This document shows positions 7,566-14,737 of a DNA stretch of 19,184 nt, piece by piece. The translations under genes were made by a program, and so were the position numbers. Positions within the stretch are counted from its first letter, which is position 1, and each line of letters opens with the position of its first letter. The DNA comes from Flavobacteriaceae bacterium (GTDB lineage Bacteria > Bacteroidota > Bacteroidia > Flavobacteriales > Flavobacteriaceae), in NCBI GenBank assembly GCA_030829155.1, contig JAURBD010000024.1:1-19184 (forward strand), written 5' to 3'. The notes under the pieces were generated by a model that saw nothing but the letters and a program-made list of their open reading frames with translations, was not told the DNA's origin and did no database searches.

Positions 7566-8645
7566 TTATTTTCGATCGAAAAGCAGCTCAAGGGTTTTAC
7601 TTCTCATCAACTTCCCGTTTTCTGTGTATGTGAAAGATTTCATGTAAAATACTTTTTTGGGTATTTCATAGGAATTGAGAATATTCCTTTCTTTGATTTG
7701 TTGAATTAGGTCTTCTTTATTTTTCTGTGATTCCACAACTAAAATCACTTTTTGTCCCAATTGTTTGTCAGGTTGGCTTCCAATAAAAAAGTTGGTGCTC
7801 ATAAATGAGCTTATTTTTTGTTCTACTACTTCTGGAATTATCTTAACGCCTCCAGAGTTAATTACTGAATCCACTCGACCTAAAAGCTTAAAACTTGAAT
7901 TACTCTCTAAGGTTACCAAATCATTGGTTATAATGGTGTCTTTGTTTAAATAAGGAACATTAATACATAAGCACTTTCGCTCATCAACTGAGATTTGAAC
8001 ATCCGCCAAAGTTGTAAAAAAACTCTTTTCGGAAGGAATGGGCATAGAAGCTATGTGGGTCAAGGTTTCTGTCATTCCATAGGTAATAAAGCATTTGGTC
8101 TTTTTAGTTTTTAGCTTCTGAATCAATTGAGTTGAAGTTGCTGCCCCACCGATGAGTAAGGTTCCAATTTGATTTAGATTGGAAAGACTATTCTCTACTT
8201 GTAAGGGAACCATAGCAGCAAAATCGTATGTATGGGTGTTGTAAGCTAGGACATTTCCATGGGGTTGAACAACATCCAGTTCAAGTCCCAAAATCATTGC
8301 ACGCACCAGCATCATCTTTCCTGCGATGTATTTTGCAGGAAGACAATTCAATGCTTTGCTCCCAATCTTAATGTTAAAATGATTTCCGGTTGCTAATGCA
8401 GAGTTTACCATGGCTTGCTTTGGGAAACGGGCTGTTTTGGGTGTTCCAGTAGATCCTGAAGTTTGAAGTACAATGTCTTCTTTCGAATCGATCCAATCCA
8501 ACAAAAAATTTCCAATTTCTTTTTGATGTGGCTCACCATCTTTTATGTAACTGATAGCCACTTCTAGAAGATCATCAAATGAATAGGAGTTTCCATTCAG
8601 TTTGAATCGATTATGAACATTTCTGTAGCTCGGTTTATGATTCAT
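7566..8645 (-). CDS. menE: o-Succinylbenzoate-CoA ligase (short Bacteroidota form)
   Basis: Activates o-succinylbenzoate with ATP and CoA to OSB-CoA in menaquinone synthesis. ANL superfamily motifs are in order: phosphate loop TSGSTGTPK (62-70), adenylation motif YGMTET (189-194), the hinge region GRVDS with INSGGVKIIPEVVE (256-275), and the C-terminal TENGKLMR containing the expected catalytic lysine Lys345. At 359 residues it is about 90 shorter than the E. coli enzyme, with most of the N-terminal region before the phosphate loop missing. Short MenE proteins of this size are, to my knowledge, usual in flavobacteria, so this is not read as a truncation. The assignment over a generic AMP-binding ligase relies on the men gene neighbours. 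The start ATG overlaps the end of the preceding CPBP gene by 11 nt, implying translational coupling. The gene is the last in the cluster. Confidence 0.9.
   Translation of the reverse strand: MNHKPSYRNVHNRFKLNGNSYSFDDLLEVAISYIKDGEPHQKEIGNFLLDWIDSKEDIVLQTSGSTGTPKTARFPKQAMVNSALATGNHFNIKIGSKALNCLPAKYIAGKMMLVRAMILGLELDVVQPHGNVLAYNTHTYDFAAMVPLQVENSLSNLNQIGTLLIGGAATSTQLIQKLKTKKTKCFITYGMTETLTHIASMPIPSEKSFFTTLADVQISVDERKCLCINVPYLNKDTIITNDLVTLESNSSFKLLGRVDSVINSGGVKIIPEVVEQKISSFMSTNFFIGSQPDKQLGQKVILVVESQKNKEDLIQQIKERNILNSYEIPKKVFYMKSFTYTENGKLMRSKTLELLFDRK
7569..7582. other. Perfect 14-bp palindrome at the convergent gene ends
   Basis: TTTTCGATCGAAAA is a perfect palindrome inside the last codons of menE and 10 nt past the stop of the carboxylase gene. 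An alternative pairing is GCTTT (7563-7567) with AAAGC (7580-7584). With only 7 nt between the two convergent stop codons, any termination signal must lie within coding sequence; this could act in both directions, but it lacks a strong G/C stem. Confidence 0.3.
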
Positions 8646-9570
8646 TAATAGTTGCGGTTAGTTTGTGTTTCCAGTTCGACCAACCATATTTTCGAGCAAG
8701 CACAAATAAACATATTGGGTACATCAAAAATAAAGCTGCAATGAGTTGGGGCCATAAGGAAGGTTCAGAAATATCTTTTAAAATAGAGTTGGTTTGAAAT
8801 ACCGTCCAATCAGCAGTAACCAAAAGCGCAGTCAGTAAGTTATTTGCTACATGAAAACCCACTGCCAATTCTATCCCTTCATCCATTAAGGTCATGATGC
8901 CAAAAAAGAATCCTGTGCCAATGTAATAGAACAAAATTCCCATTCCTAATTTTTCAACTTCAGGATTAAAAATATGTAACGAACCAAAAATAATAGATGT
9001 TAACACAAGAGGCATCCAACGATTTTTTGTCAGTTTAGCAAAACCTTGCATCAAATATCCCCTAAATAAATACTCCTCTAGACCCGATTGAATTGGAATA
9101 AAAATGACAGAAATAGCAAACATGATCAAAAATGGGGTCAATTGAAAGGTTATTTCATAATCCTGAGGAAAAATAAAATAATCAACTAAAACTGTTAAAA
9201 TAACGACACCTCCCCAAAAAATGAACCCAAAGAAAAAACGTTTGATATCTATTGAGGTCCGTGCAGTAGTTACGCTAATAAAACTCTGCCTGTGCATTTT
9301 TTTGAGTACAATCAAAAACCCAAGAAAGGCAATAAAAAAGGAAAAAAGTATTAAGAACAAAAGTAAGTTCGCATCTAAGTGAGTAAACATACTCATTGGA
9401 TTTTTGGGATCCATTGTAGCAGTAGATTCCTCAGATGTAAAAAAAAGCATTGGGAATTGACCTATAAAACTGAAAATGATGACGATCATTGACCCTAAAA
9501 GATACCAAGCAAAAGGCAGCCTTCTATTCAAATCATATTCTAAAAACCGGTTTATTTTATTCTGCTCCAT
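8635..9570 (-). CDS. CPBP-family intramembrane metalloprotease (CAAX protease/Abi type)
   Basis: Integral membrane protein of 311 residues with about seven or eight hydrophobic segments (for example 20-45, 65-90, 112-134, 145-162, 188-200, 210-230, 240-255, 272-292). It carries all CPBP motifs expected for a glutamate-dependent intramembrane protease: EEYLFR (Glu165-Glu166...Arg170), FGSLH (Phe195...His199) and HVANN (His240...Asn244). Family members process prenylated proteins or peptides in eukaryotes; bacterial roles range from bacteriocin immunity to regulated proteolysis, and the target here is unknown. It lies inside the menaquinone cluster, overlapping menC by 19 nt and menE by 11 nt, so it is almost certainly cotranslated with them. 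A link to quinone or isoprenoid metabolism is inference from position only. Confidence 0.9.
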   Translation of the reverse strand: MEQNKINRFLEYDLNRRLPFAWYLLGSMIVIIFSFIGQFPMLFFTSEESTATMDPKNPMSMFTHLDANLLLFLILFSFFIAFLGFLIVLKKMHRQSFISVTTARTSIDIKRFFFGFIFWGGVVILTVLVDYFIFPQDYEITFQLTPFLIMFAISVIFIPIQSGLEEYLFRGYLMQGFAKLTKNRWMPLVLTSIIFGSLHIFNPEVEKLGMGILFYYIGTGFFFGIMTLMDEGIELAVGFHVANNLLTALLVTADWTVFQTNSILKDISEPSLWPQLIAALFLMYPICLFVLARKYGWSNWKHKLTATINES

Positions 9571-10586
9571 ATTTTTGTGTTGTTATAAACAATAAATCCA
9601 TTTTTTACCTCCAAAGGTGAGTCTAAATTGTTTGTAAACAAACTTCCTGTTCCCAGACCTTGAGGTCCGTTTGTGTTTAAAGTGTAGGTCCATTGGCTTA
9701 TTGCATTTAAACCTACATTACTTTCCAAAGCACTGGTAATCCACCAGCCAATATTTTGTTTCTTAGCCAAATTAATCCATTCCTGAGATCCTTTAAAACC
9801 ACCAATAAAACTGGGTTTTAAGACAATAAACTGGGGGTTTATGGAGTCTAGTAAACGCTTTTTTTGATCCGAATCAAATATTCCAATAAGTTCTTCATCC
9901 AATGCAATAGGAAGGGGTGTATTTTTACATAAAAATGCCATATCCTCCCATTGCCCCGGTTTTATGGGTTGCTCGATAGAATGAATTTCAAATACTGCCA
10001 AATCTTTGAGTCTTGATAGCGCTTCTTTTGGAGTAAAGGCTCCATTGGCATCAACTCTCAGTGTAATTTCATTTTTAGAAAACCGCTGTCGTATTGATTT
10101 TAAAACAGCAAGTTCCTTTTTAAAGTCTATGGCTCCAACCTTCATCTTGATGCACCTAAAACCAGAGGCTAACTTTTGCTCGAGTTGATCCATCATAAAA
10201 GACTGATCCCCCATCCATATGAGTCCATTGATTGGTAGTGTATCTTCAGATTCTGTAAACTTTGAAGGAAATAATTTGAAAGGGTCTTCTGAAATTAAAG
10301 AAAGAAATGCAGTTTCTATCCCCATTTGAATGGATGGAAATGCTCTCATTTCCTCATGCAAAGCGGCTTTTCCTAAATGAATGTGCTCACAAACCCATTT
10401 CAATTTATCTTCATAATCGGGTAGATCATCACAGCTCAAGCCCTTCAATAAGCCACACTCTCCTATTCCCCATTGCTTGTTTTTATTTAATTTTAAAAAC
10501 CAAGTTTCTTTTTGCCTTAGGACACCACGGGAAGTTCCACTAGGCTCTTTAAAATTTAGTATGTATTTAGAATAGCTTGCTTTCAT
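9552..10586 (-). CDS. menC: o-Succinylbenzoate synthase (enolase superfamily)
   Basis: Dehydrates SHCHC to o-succinylbenzoate. The 344 residues show the enolase-superfamily layout: an N-terminal capping domain followed by the barrel with the KxK catalytic pair (IKMKVG, Lys147 and Lys149), metal ligands Asp179 (RVDANG), Glu205 (SIEQP) and Asp230 (LDEE), and the second catalytic lysine Lys257 (VLKPSFIGG). SALESNVGL near residue 285 is also typical of MenC. The dipeptide epimerases and muconate cycloisomerases share these motifs; men neighbours decide the call. The ATG at 10586 is chosen because it lies 1 nt after the menA stop and begins a normal capping-domain strand; a longer form from 10622 would run into menA. 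The 3' end overlaps the CPBP gene by 19 nt. Confidence 0.93.
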   Translation of the reverse strand: MKASYSKYILNFKEPSGTSRGVLRQKETWFLKLNKNKQWGIGECGLLKGLSCDDLPDYEDKLKWVCEHIHLGKAALHEEMRAFPSIQMGIETAFLSLISEDPFKLFPSKFTESEDTLPINGLIWMGDQSFMMDQLEQKLASGFRCIKMKVGAIDFKKELAVLKSIRQRFSKNEITLRVDANGAFTPKEALSRLKDLAVFEIHSIEQPIKPGQWEDMAFLCKNTPLPIALDEELIGIFDSDQKKRLLDSINPQFIVLKPSFIGGFKGSQEWINLAKKQNIGWWITSALESNVGLNAISQWTYTLNTNGPQGLGTGSLFTNNLDSPLEVKNGFIVYNNTKIWSRIK

Positions 10587-10587
10587 T

Positions 10588-11487
10588 TCAAAGAAATTGG
10601 CCAGCAGAAAACAATGTGGCAAATAAAAATGTGCAAAGAGCGAGTCGCTTCAACTCGGGATCAAAATCTTTGGGATCTTCGTAGCTCAAAACCCGTTTTA
10701 AGTGATACATCATTGGCAATACGGCAATCATAAAAAGATAGGATGGTTGAGGCTTTAATTTTACAAAAAATACCGCTGACAAAACCGCAGCAAACAATAA
10801 AAAGGCATGGTAAATTTTAGATTTTTTTGCTCCCAAAAGAATAGCTATCGTTGTTTTGTTTGCTTGCTTGTCGGTATCGATATCACGCATATTGTTAAGA
10901 TTTAATACTCCAACGCTCAAAAGTCCAATAGCAGCCGCTGGTAATAGTAATGTTGTATTGAGTGTTTGTGTTTGTAAAAAAAACGATCCTAAAACACTTA
11001 CACCTCCGAAGAAAACAAAAACAAAAAGATCACCCATTGCTCTGTATCCATATGCGTTTGAACCAACAGTGTATTTTATTGCAGCAACAATTGAAACAAT
11101 TCCCAGGAGTGTAAAAATCAGTGTGTATTTCAGTTCAAAAATTCCAAATGCAAGGATAATTAAGGATAATGCCAAAATTAAAGCTACCGCTGTACATATT
11201 TGAATTCCTTTTTTAAGTTCTTTCCTAGTGAGTAATCCTTGTTGTAACACACGTGGTGGTCCAATCCGCGACTCGTTATCAGTTCCCTTTACTCCGTCTC
11301 CATAATCATTAGCAAAATTCGATAGTACCTGAAAAGCTATTGTTGTTGCTAGTGCAAAGACAAATACTACCCATGAAAATTTATCAGCATCATAGGCTAA
11401 GCTGTTGCCAACGATTATTCCAGAAAGCGATAATGGGAGTGTTCTGAGGCGGGCAGCTTTAAACCAAATTTTAGTCTTAGAATTCAT
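10588..11487 (-). CDS. menA: 1,4-Dihydroxy-2-naphthoate polyprenyltransferase
   Basis: UbiA-family integral membrane prenyltransferase that joins DHNA to a polyprenyl diphosphate, giving demethylmenaquinone. The 299 residues contain about eight or nine hydrophobic helices and the two Asp-rich Mg-diphosphate sites: NDYGDGVKGTD (60-70), followed by the MenA-typical RIGPPRVLQQG, and NNMRDIDTDKQ (198-208) followed by NKTT. These together identify MenA rather than UbiA or protoheme IX farnesyltransferase. The start is ATG at 11487. Directly upstream lies the broken SPOR-like gene; its ancestral stop codon ends at 11488, so the two reading frames once abutted exactly. menC begins 1 nt after the menA stop, supporting coupled expression. 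Confidence 0.95.
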   Translation of the reverse strand: MNSKTKIWFKAARLRTLPLSLSGIIVGNSLAYDADKFSWVVFVFALATTIAFQVLSNFANDYGDGVKGTDNESRIGPPRVLQQGLLTRKELKKGIQICTAVALILALSLIILAFGIFELKYTLIFTLLGIVSIVAAIKYTVGSNAYGYRAMGDLFVFVFFGGVSVLGSFFLQTQTLNTTLLLPAAAIGLLSVGVLNLNNMRDIDTDKQANKTTIAILLGAKKSKIYHAFLLFAAVLSAVFFVKLKPQPSYLFMIAVLPMMYHLKRVLSYEDPKDFDPELKRLALCTFLFATLFSAGQFL

Positions 11488-11570
11488 TTAATCATTTAAA
11501 ATTATGCGTTTATCATTTTCATAAGCCACAACCAAACGCATCTTTAATTCCTAATTTAATAACCTTTTTT
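11488..11570 (-). pseudogene. Out-of-frame remnant of the SPOR-like gene's C-terminus
   Basis: This stretch between the stop at 11571 and the menA ATG still reads as the missing end of the upstream gene. Skipping one base at 11573 gives KKKVIKLGIKDAF in the next frame (11572-11534). Skipping one G in the pair 11532-11533 then gives VVAYENDKRIILND and a TAA at 11490-11488. The result is the usual SPOR-type ending, a lysine-rich helix, a glycine turn and a final strand (AFVVAY) followed by a short basic tail. The restored stop abuts the menA ATG. The first defect lies beside a run of eight A, the second at a G pair, which fits indels or sequencing errors in short repeats. Confidence 0.72.
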
Positions 11571-12011
11571 TTAAGCTTCTGCTTCTTCTTTAGTTTTAAA
11601 ATTTCCTAGTGAATAAAGATTATATTCTTTACTTTTTGTCTTTTTGAAATTCACTAAATCTTTTGAAAACAAAAAAAAGGGATCATTTTTGGTTGCGGCA
11701 ATTTGCAAGGGATAAATACTTTTAATCCGAGAGTTTTCATTCAGCTCAGCGGGGTTGATGTCACTATTTTTATTGAGGTTAGTAATACTAGTGGTATTAT
11801 TAACTTTAGGGGTAATAACTTTTTCTGAGCTAGATTCATATATCCAACCGGTTATAACAACAAGAAGAGTTAAAAAAAGAAATATCGAAAGGTTTTTATG
11901 AATTTTCTTTTTAGACTTTAAATAAAAGTATTGAAAGTATTTAGAAGAATTTCTTAAATCATCCACTTCTTTGTAAAGTTCAGCTATTTTATTTTCATCA
12001 ATAAAGGGCAT
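11571..12011 (-). CDS. SPOR-like membrane-anchored protein, C-terminus lost by frameshift
   Basis: The open frame encodes 146 residues: a cytoplasmic, charged N-terminal part (1-40), one membrane helix (about 41-57, IFLFLTLLVVITGWIYE), a Ser/Thr/Asn-rich linker (58-95) and the first half of a SPOR-like fold (IYPLQIAATKNDPF, then YNLYSLGNFKTKEEAEA), after which a TAA stops translation in mid-helix. SPOR modules bind denuded peptidoglycan or serve as repeat-like modules in flavobacterial proteins; the role here is unknown. The missing helix and strand are encoded downstream in another frame (see 11488-11570), so the intact gene would be about 174 residues. It sits 11 nt after menB and originally abutted menA, so it is part of the men transcription unit. 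Whether the shortened product is stable is unclear. Confidence 0.75.
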   Translation of the reverse strand: MPFIDENKIAELYKEVDDLRNSSKYFQYFYLKSKKKIHKNLSIFLFLTLLVVITGWIYESSSEKVITPKVNNTTSITNLNKNSDINPAELNENSRIKSIYPLQIAATKNDPFFLFSKDLVNFKKTKSKEYNLYSLGNFKTKEEAEA

Positions 12012-12022
12012 ATAATATTAAT

Positions 12023-12844
12023 TTAAGGGAATTTAGGGTATTGTTTAAAGTTAGGATCTCTTCGCTCCAAAAAAGCATTTTTACCTTCTTGTGCTTCGTC
12101 CATAAGATAATACATCAAGGTTGCATCACCTGCCAGTTGCATGAGTCCATGTTGACCATCTAACTCAGCATTCAAACACCTTTTTACCATACGTAATGCC
12201 AATGGACTTCTTTTTTGCATGATTTGACACCATTCTATTACAGTAGATTCAAGTTCTTCGAGGGGAACTACTTTATTGACCATGCCCATTTCTTCAGCTT
12301 CCTTAGCAGAATATTGCTGACATAAAAACCAAATTTCACGAGCTTTCTTTTGACCAACATGACGAGCTAAATAAGACGACCCAAAACCACCATCGAAGCT
12401 ACCTACCTTGGGTCCTGTTTGACCAAATATCGCATTTTCGCTAGCAATAGTCAAATCACAAACAACATGCAGAACATGTCCACCTCCGATTGCATATCCA
12501 TTTACCATTGCGATAACTGGCTTGGGGATTTCACGTATTTTCTTATGTAAATCAAGGACATTTAAGCGAGGAACTCCATCCTCACCAACGTAACCTCCAA
12601 CACCTTTTACATTTTGATCCCCTCCACTACAAAAGGCTTTATCACCCATTCCTGTAAATACAATAACATCGATGTCATTGCGTTCTCGACAGATGTCCAT
12701 AGCTTCAAGCATCTGATTATTGGTTTCTGGACGAAATGCATTGTAAACATCGGGTCGATTAATTGTTATTTTAGCGATGCCTTTATAGATTTCAAATAAT
12801 ATATCCGAATATTCTTTCAAAGGTTCCCAAACGACTGTTTTCAT
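12023..12844 (-). CDS. menB: 1,4-Dihydroxy-2-naphthoyl-CoA synthase
   Basis: Crotonase-superfamily enzyme that cyclises OSB-CoA to DHNA-CoA. The 273 residues align along their length with known MenB (about 285). Seen are the oxyanion segment FCSGGDQNVKG (71-81), NGYAIGGGHVLH (115-126), and GQTGPKVGSFDGG (141-153), which holds the glycine (Gly144) of bicarbonate-dependent type I MenB and the catalytic Asp151. The C-terminal GDATLMYYLMDEAQEGKNAFLERR is also MenB-specific and distinguishes it from enoyl-CoA hydratases. The ATG at 12844 is well placed. It lies 59 nt after menD, one of the two larger gaps in the cluster, and 11 nt before the SPOR-like gene. The spacer 12845-12903 is A/T-rich without a clean TAnnTTTG element. 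Confidence 0.96.
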   Translation of the reverse strand: MKTVVWEPLKEYSDILFEIYKGIAKITINRPDVYNAFRPETNNQMLEAMDICRERNDIDVIVFTGMGDKAFCSGGDQNVKGVGGYVGEDGVPRLNVLDLHKKIREIPKPVIAMVNGYAIGGGHVLHVVCDLTIASENAIFGQTGPKVGSFDGGFGSSYLARHVGQKKAREIWFLCQQYSAKEAEEMGMVNKVVPLEELESTVIEWCQIMQKRSPLALRMVKRCLNAELDGQHGLMQLAGDATLMYYLMDEAQEGKNAFLERRDPNFKQYPKFP

Positions 12845-12903
12845 AAATAAATTTTAATCCTTTTTTCTGTTAATGTGGAATTATTTTTTAAAAATACAAG
12901 TTT

Positions 12904-14682
12904 TTAGTACATGGCTTTAAAGTAATTCAACAAAATTTGATCGTTACTTTTCCTCGGGGTAAATATTTCCATTACTCGTGGTTTATTTGAAGTTTTAAAA
13001 AAAGATTTTAAGTTTCTTTTTAAGCGTCTTCCTGAATGAATGCTGGTGTAATCAAGATTATAAGATTTACAGAGATATTTAGCGTTTCTGTGATGAATCG
13101 TTTCATAATATTGATCATAGATTGGAGTATCTTTTTGGCCCGGTAAAATTCGAAAAATACCTCCTCCTTGATTGTTGATGATGATGACTCTAAAATCAGG
13201 CTTCCAATAGTTATTCCACAAGGCATTGATGTCATAAAAAAAACTCAAATCTCCAGTAATCAATAAGGTGGGGTTATTTGATAGATAAGCTGCTCCTATT
13301 GCTGTAGAACTGCTGCCATCTATACCACTAGTTCCTCGATTACAAAAAACACTAACTGTTTTGGGTAAATCAAACAATTGTGCATATCGGATGGTTGAAC
13401 TATTGGCTAACTGAAGTTGAATCAAATCAGGAATATATTTAAAGATAATCTCAAAAGCTTTTAAATCTGAAAACGAAATTTGTTTGAGATAGTCTGAACC
13501 TTTCAATTGGTTTTGCTTGTACAACGATAATACATTTTTTGCATAGGAACTTTCTGCAAAATTTATGGTATTATTTTGAAGGTATTCAAAAAATCTTTGA
13601 GGATTCATTTTAATGTGATCGGTCAATACATAAAAAGTATTATATGCTTTTTTGGGATGAATGTGCCAATGTTGTTTAGGAGGGTGTTTTCGAATGTAAT
13701 TTTTTATTTTTTTTGAAACAATCATCCCTCCTATTGAAACCAATAAGTCGGGTTGAAGTTGTTCTAATATATCATCATTCTTATTTTCTATAGGTGCAAT
13801 TAAAGAATCAATTGCATCAATAAAATTGGGATGTTTTAAGTTTGAAGTTTTTTCGGTTAATACAACAATGGAGGAGTCATTTGCCCAATATTGCTGAATT
13901 TCATCAGAGATTGAATTAGGAGCCAATACACCCACCAATATTATTTTTTTCTTTGAAGAGTTCCAAGTGTCAACTAATACCGTCGGGGGTTTAAAAATTT
14001 TTGTAGAATCAAACGAACTTATATTTTTCGGTACAATTTCAATATCAGTGGTGCCGTACAAGGGTTCTTCTAGGGGTACGTTTAGGTGAACTGGACCTGA
14101 GTTACTAATAGAATTATTCAGTACCTCATTTAGCAGTTTTTCGTTTGTAATTTGAATTTCCTCTTGTTTGATTTTTAGGTCACTTTGAGTTGCATTCTTT
14201 GACACTAGTTTCTGCATCGGATTTTGTAACAAGGTATCTGTTGCATGGCTTACATCTGGAATGAGATATGCTGAAGCCTCTAAGTGAGGTTCAAAAACTT
14301 CGGGCTGACGTATGGTTTGTCCGTCACCAATATCAATTTGGTGGGGCAATCGATCAGCTGAGATAACCACCAAAGGAATATCACTATAAAAAGCTTCTGA
14401 AACTGCAGGATAATAATTGAGTAGTGCTGAGCCTGAAGTACAAACAACTGCGACAGGATGTCCTAACTGTTGAGCTAAGCCCAAAGCAAAAAAGGCTGCC
14501 GAACGTTCATCAACAATGCTGTAGGTTCTAAAATAATTGTTTCGAGTAAATCCTTGGGTCAAGGGGGCATTCCGGGAACCCGGTGATATAACAATATGTT
14601 GAATTTTCTTTAGGACACAAAAATTGACAACGGTCTGAGCTAGAGGGATTTCAGAATAAAGCTGCTTTGTTATATCTTTCAT
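12904..14682 (-). CDS. menD: SEPHCHC synthase (2-succinyl-5-enolpyruvyl-6-hydroxy-3-cyclohexene-1-carboxylate synthase)
   Basis: ThDP- and Mg-dependent enzyme that adds the succinyl semialdehyde unit from 2-oxoglutarate to isochorismate, the committed step of the classical menaquinone route. From the ATG at 14682 the protein has 592 residues, slightly longer than E. coli MenD (556). The N-terminal domain has SPGSRNAPL (33-41, substrate-binding arginine) and VDERSAAFFALG with Glu59, the ThDP-activating glutamate. The C-terminal ThDP motif runs from GDLSFFYDINAL (477-488) to NNQGGGIF (503-510). The in-frame extension to 14706 is not used in this call because MKDITKQLYS matches the usual start and a promoter-like TATTTTTG lies 7 nt before it. 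It is separated from the isochorismate synthase gene by 55 nt. Confidence 0.95.
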   Translation of the reverse strand: MKDITKQLYSEIPLAQTVVNFCVLKKIQHIVISPGSRNAPLTQGFTRNNYFRTYSIVDERSAAFFALGLAQQLGHPVAVVCTSGSALLNYYPAVSEAFYSDIPLVVISADRLPHQIDIGDGQTIRQPEVFEPHLEASAYLIPDVSHATDTLLQNPMQKLVSKNATQSDLKIKQEEIQITNEKLLNEVLNNSISNSGPVHLNVPLEEPLYGTTDIEIVPKNISSFDSTKIFKPPTVLVDTWNSSKKKIILVGVLAPNSISDEIQQYWANDSSIVVLTEKTSNLKHPNFIDAIDSLIAPIENKNDDILEQLQPDLLVSIGGMIVSKKIKNYIRKHPPKQHWHIHPKKAYNTFYVLTDHIKMNPQRFFEYLQNNTINFAESSYAKNVLSLYKQNQLKGSDYLKQISFSDLKAFEIIFKYIPDLIQLQLANSSTIRYAQLFDLPKTVSVFCNRGTSGIDGSSSTAIGAAYLSNNPTLLITGDLSFFYDINALWNNYWKPDFRVIIINNQGGGIFRILPGQKDTPIYDQYYETIHHRNAKYLCKSYNLDYTSIHSGRRLKRNLKSFFKTSNKPRVMEIFTPRKSNDQILLNYFKAMY

Positions 14683-14689
14683 TGTTTTA

Positions 14690-14697
14690 CAAAAATA
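14690..14697 (-). promoter_or_regulatory. TAnnTTTG element immediately upstream of menD
   Basis: The minus strand reads TATTTTTG, a full match to the Bacteroidota -7 consensus, 7 nt before the menD ATG at 14682. Transcription from it would start within a few bases of the start codon, giving a leaderless or nearly leaderless message. A -33 TTG at the expected distance is not evident and the region is A/T-rich, so chance is possible. Confidence 0.35.
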
Positions 14698-14737
14698 CAA
14701 AAGCACGAAGATTGCATAAAGTTTATTACGTATTTAT

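Noticed and set aside
7566..8645. menE as an N-terminally truncated pseudogene
   Set aside because: It is shorter than E. coli MenE, but all catalytic motifs are intact, the start overlaps the preceding gene neatly, and short forms appear usual in this group.
10587..10622. Extended menC N-terminus from a non-ATG start
   Set aside because: It would overlap menA by 35 nt and adds no conserved sequence; the ATG at 10586 fits the family and the operon spacing.
10856..11203. 115-residue open frame opposite menA
   Set aside because: It is antisense to conserved menA codons and rich in Lys, Pro and Thr as expected of a shadow frame.
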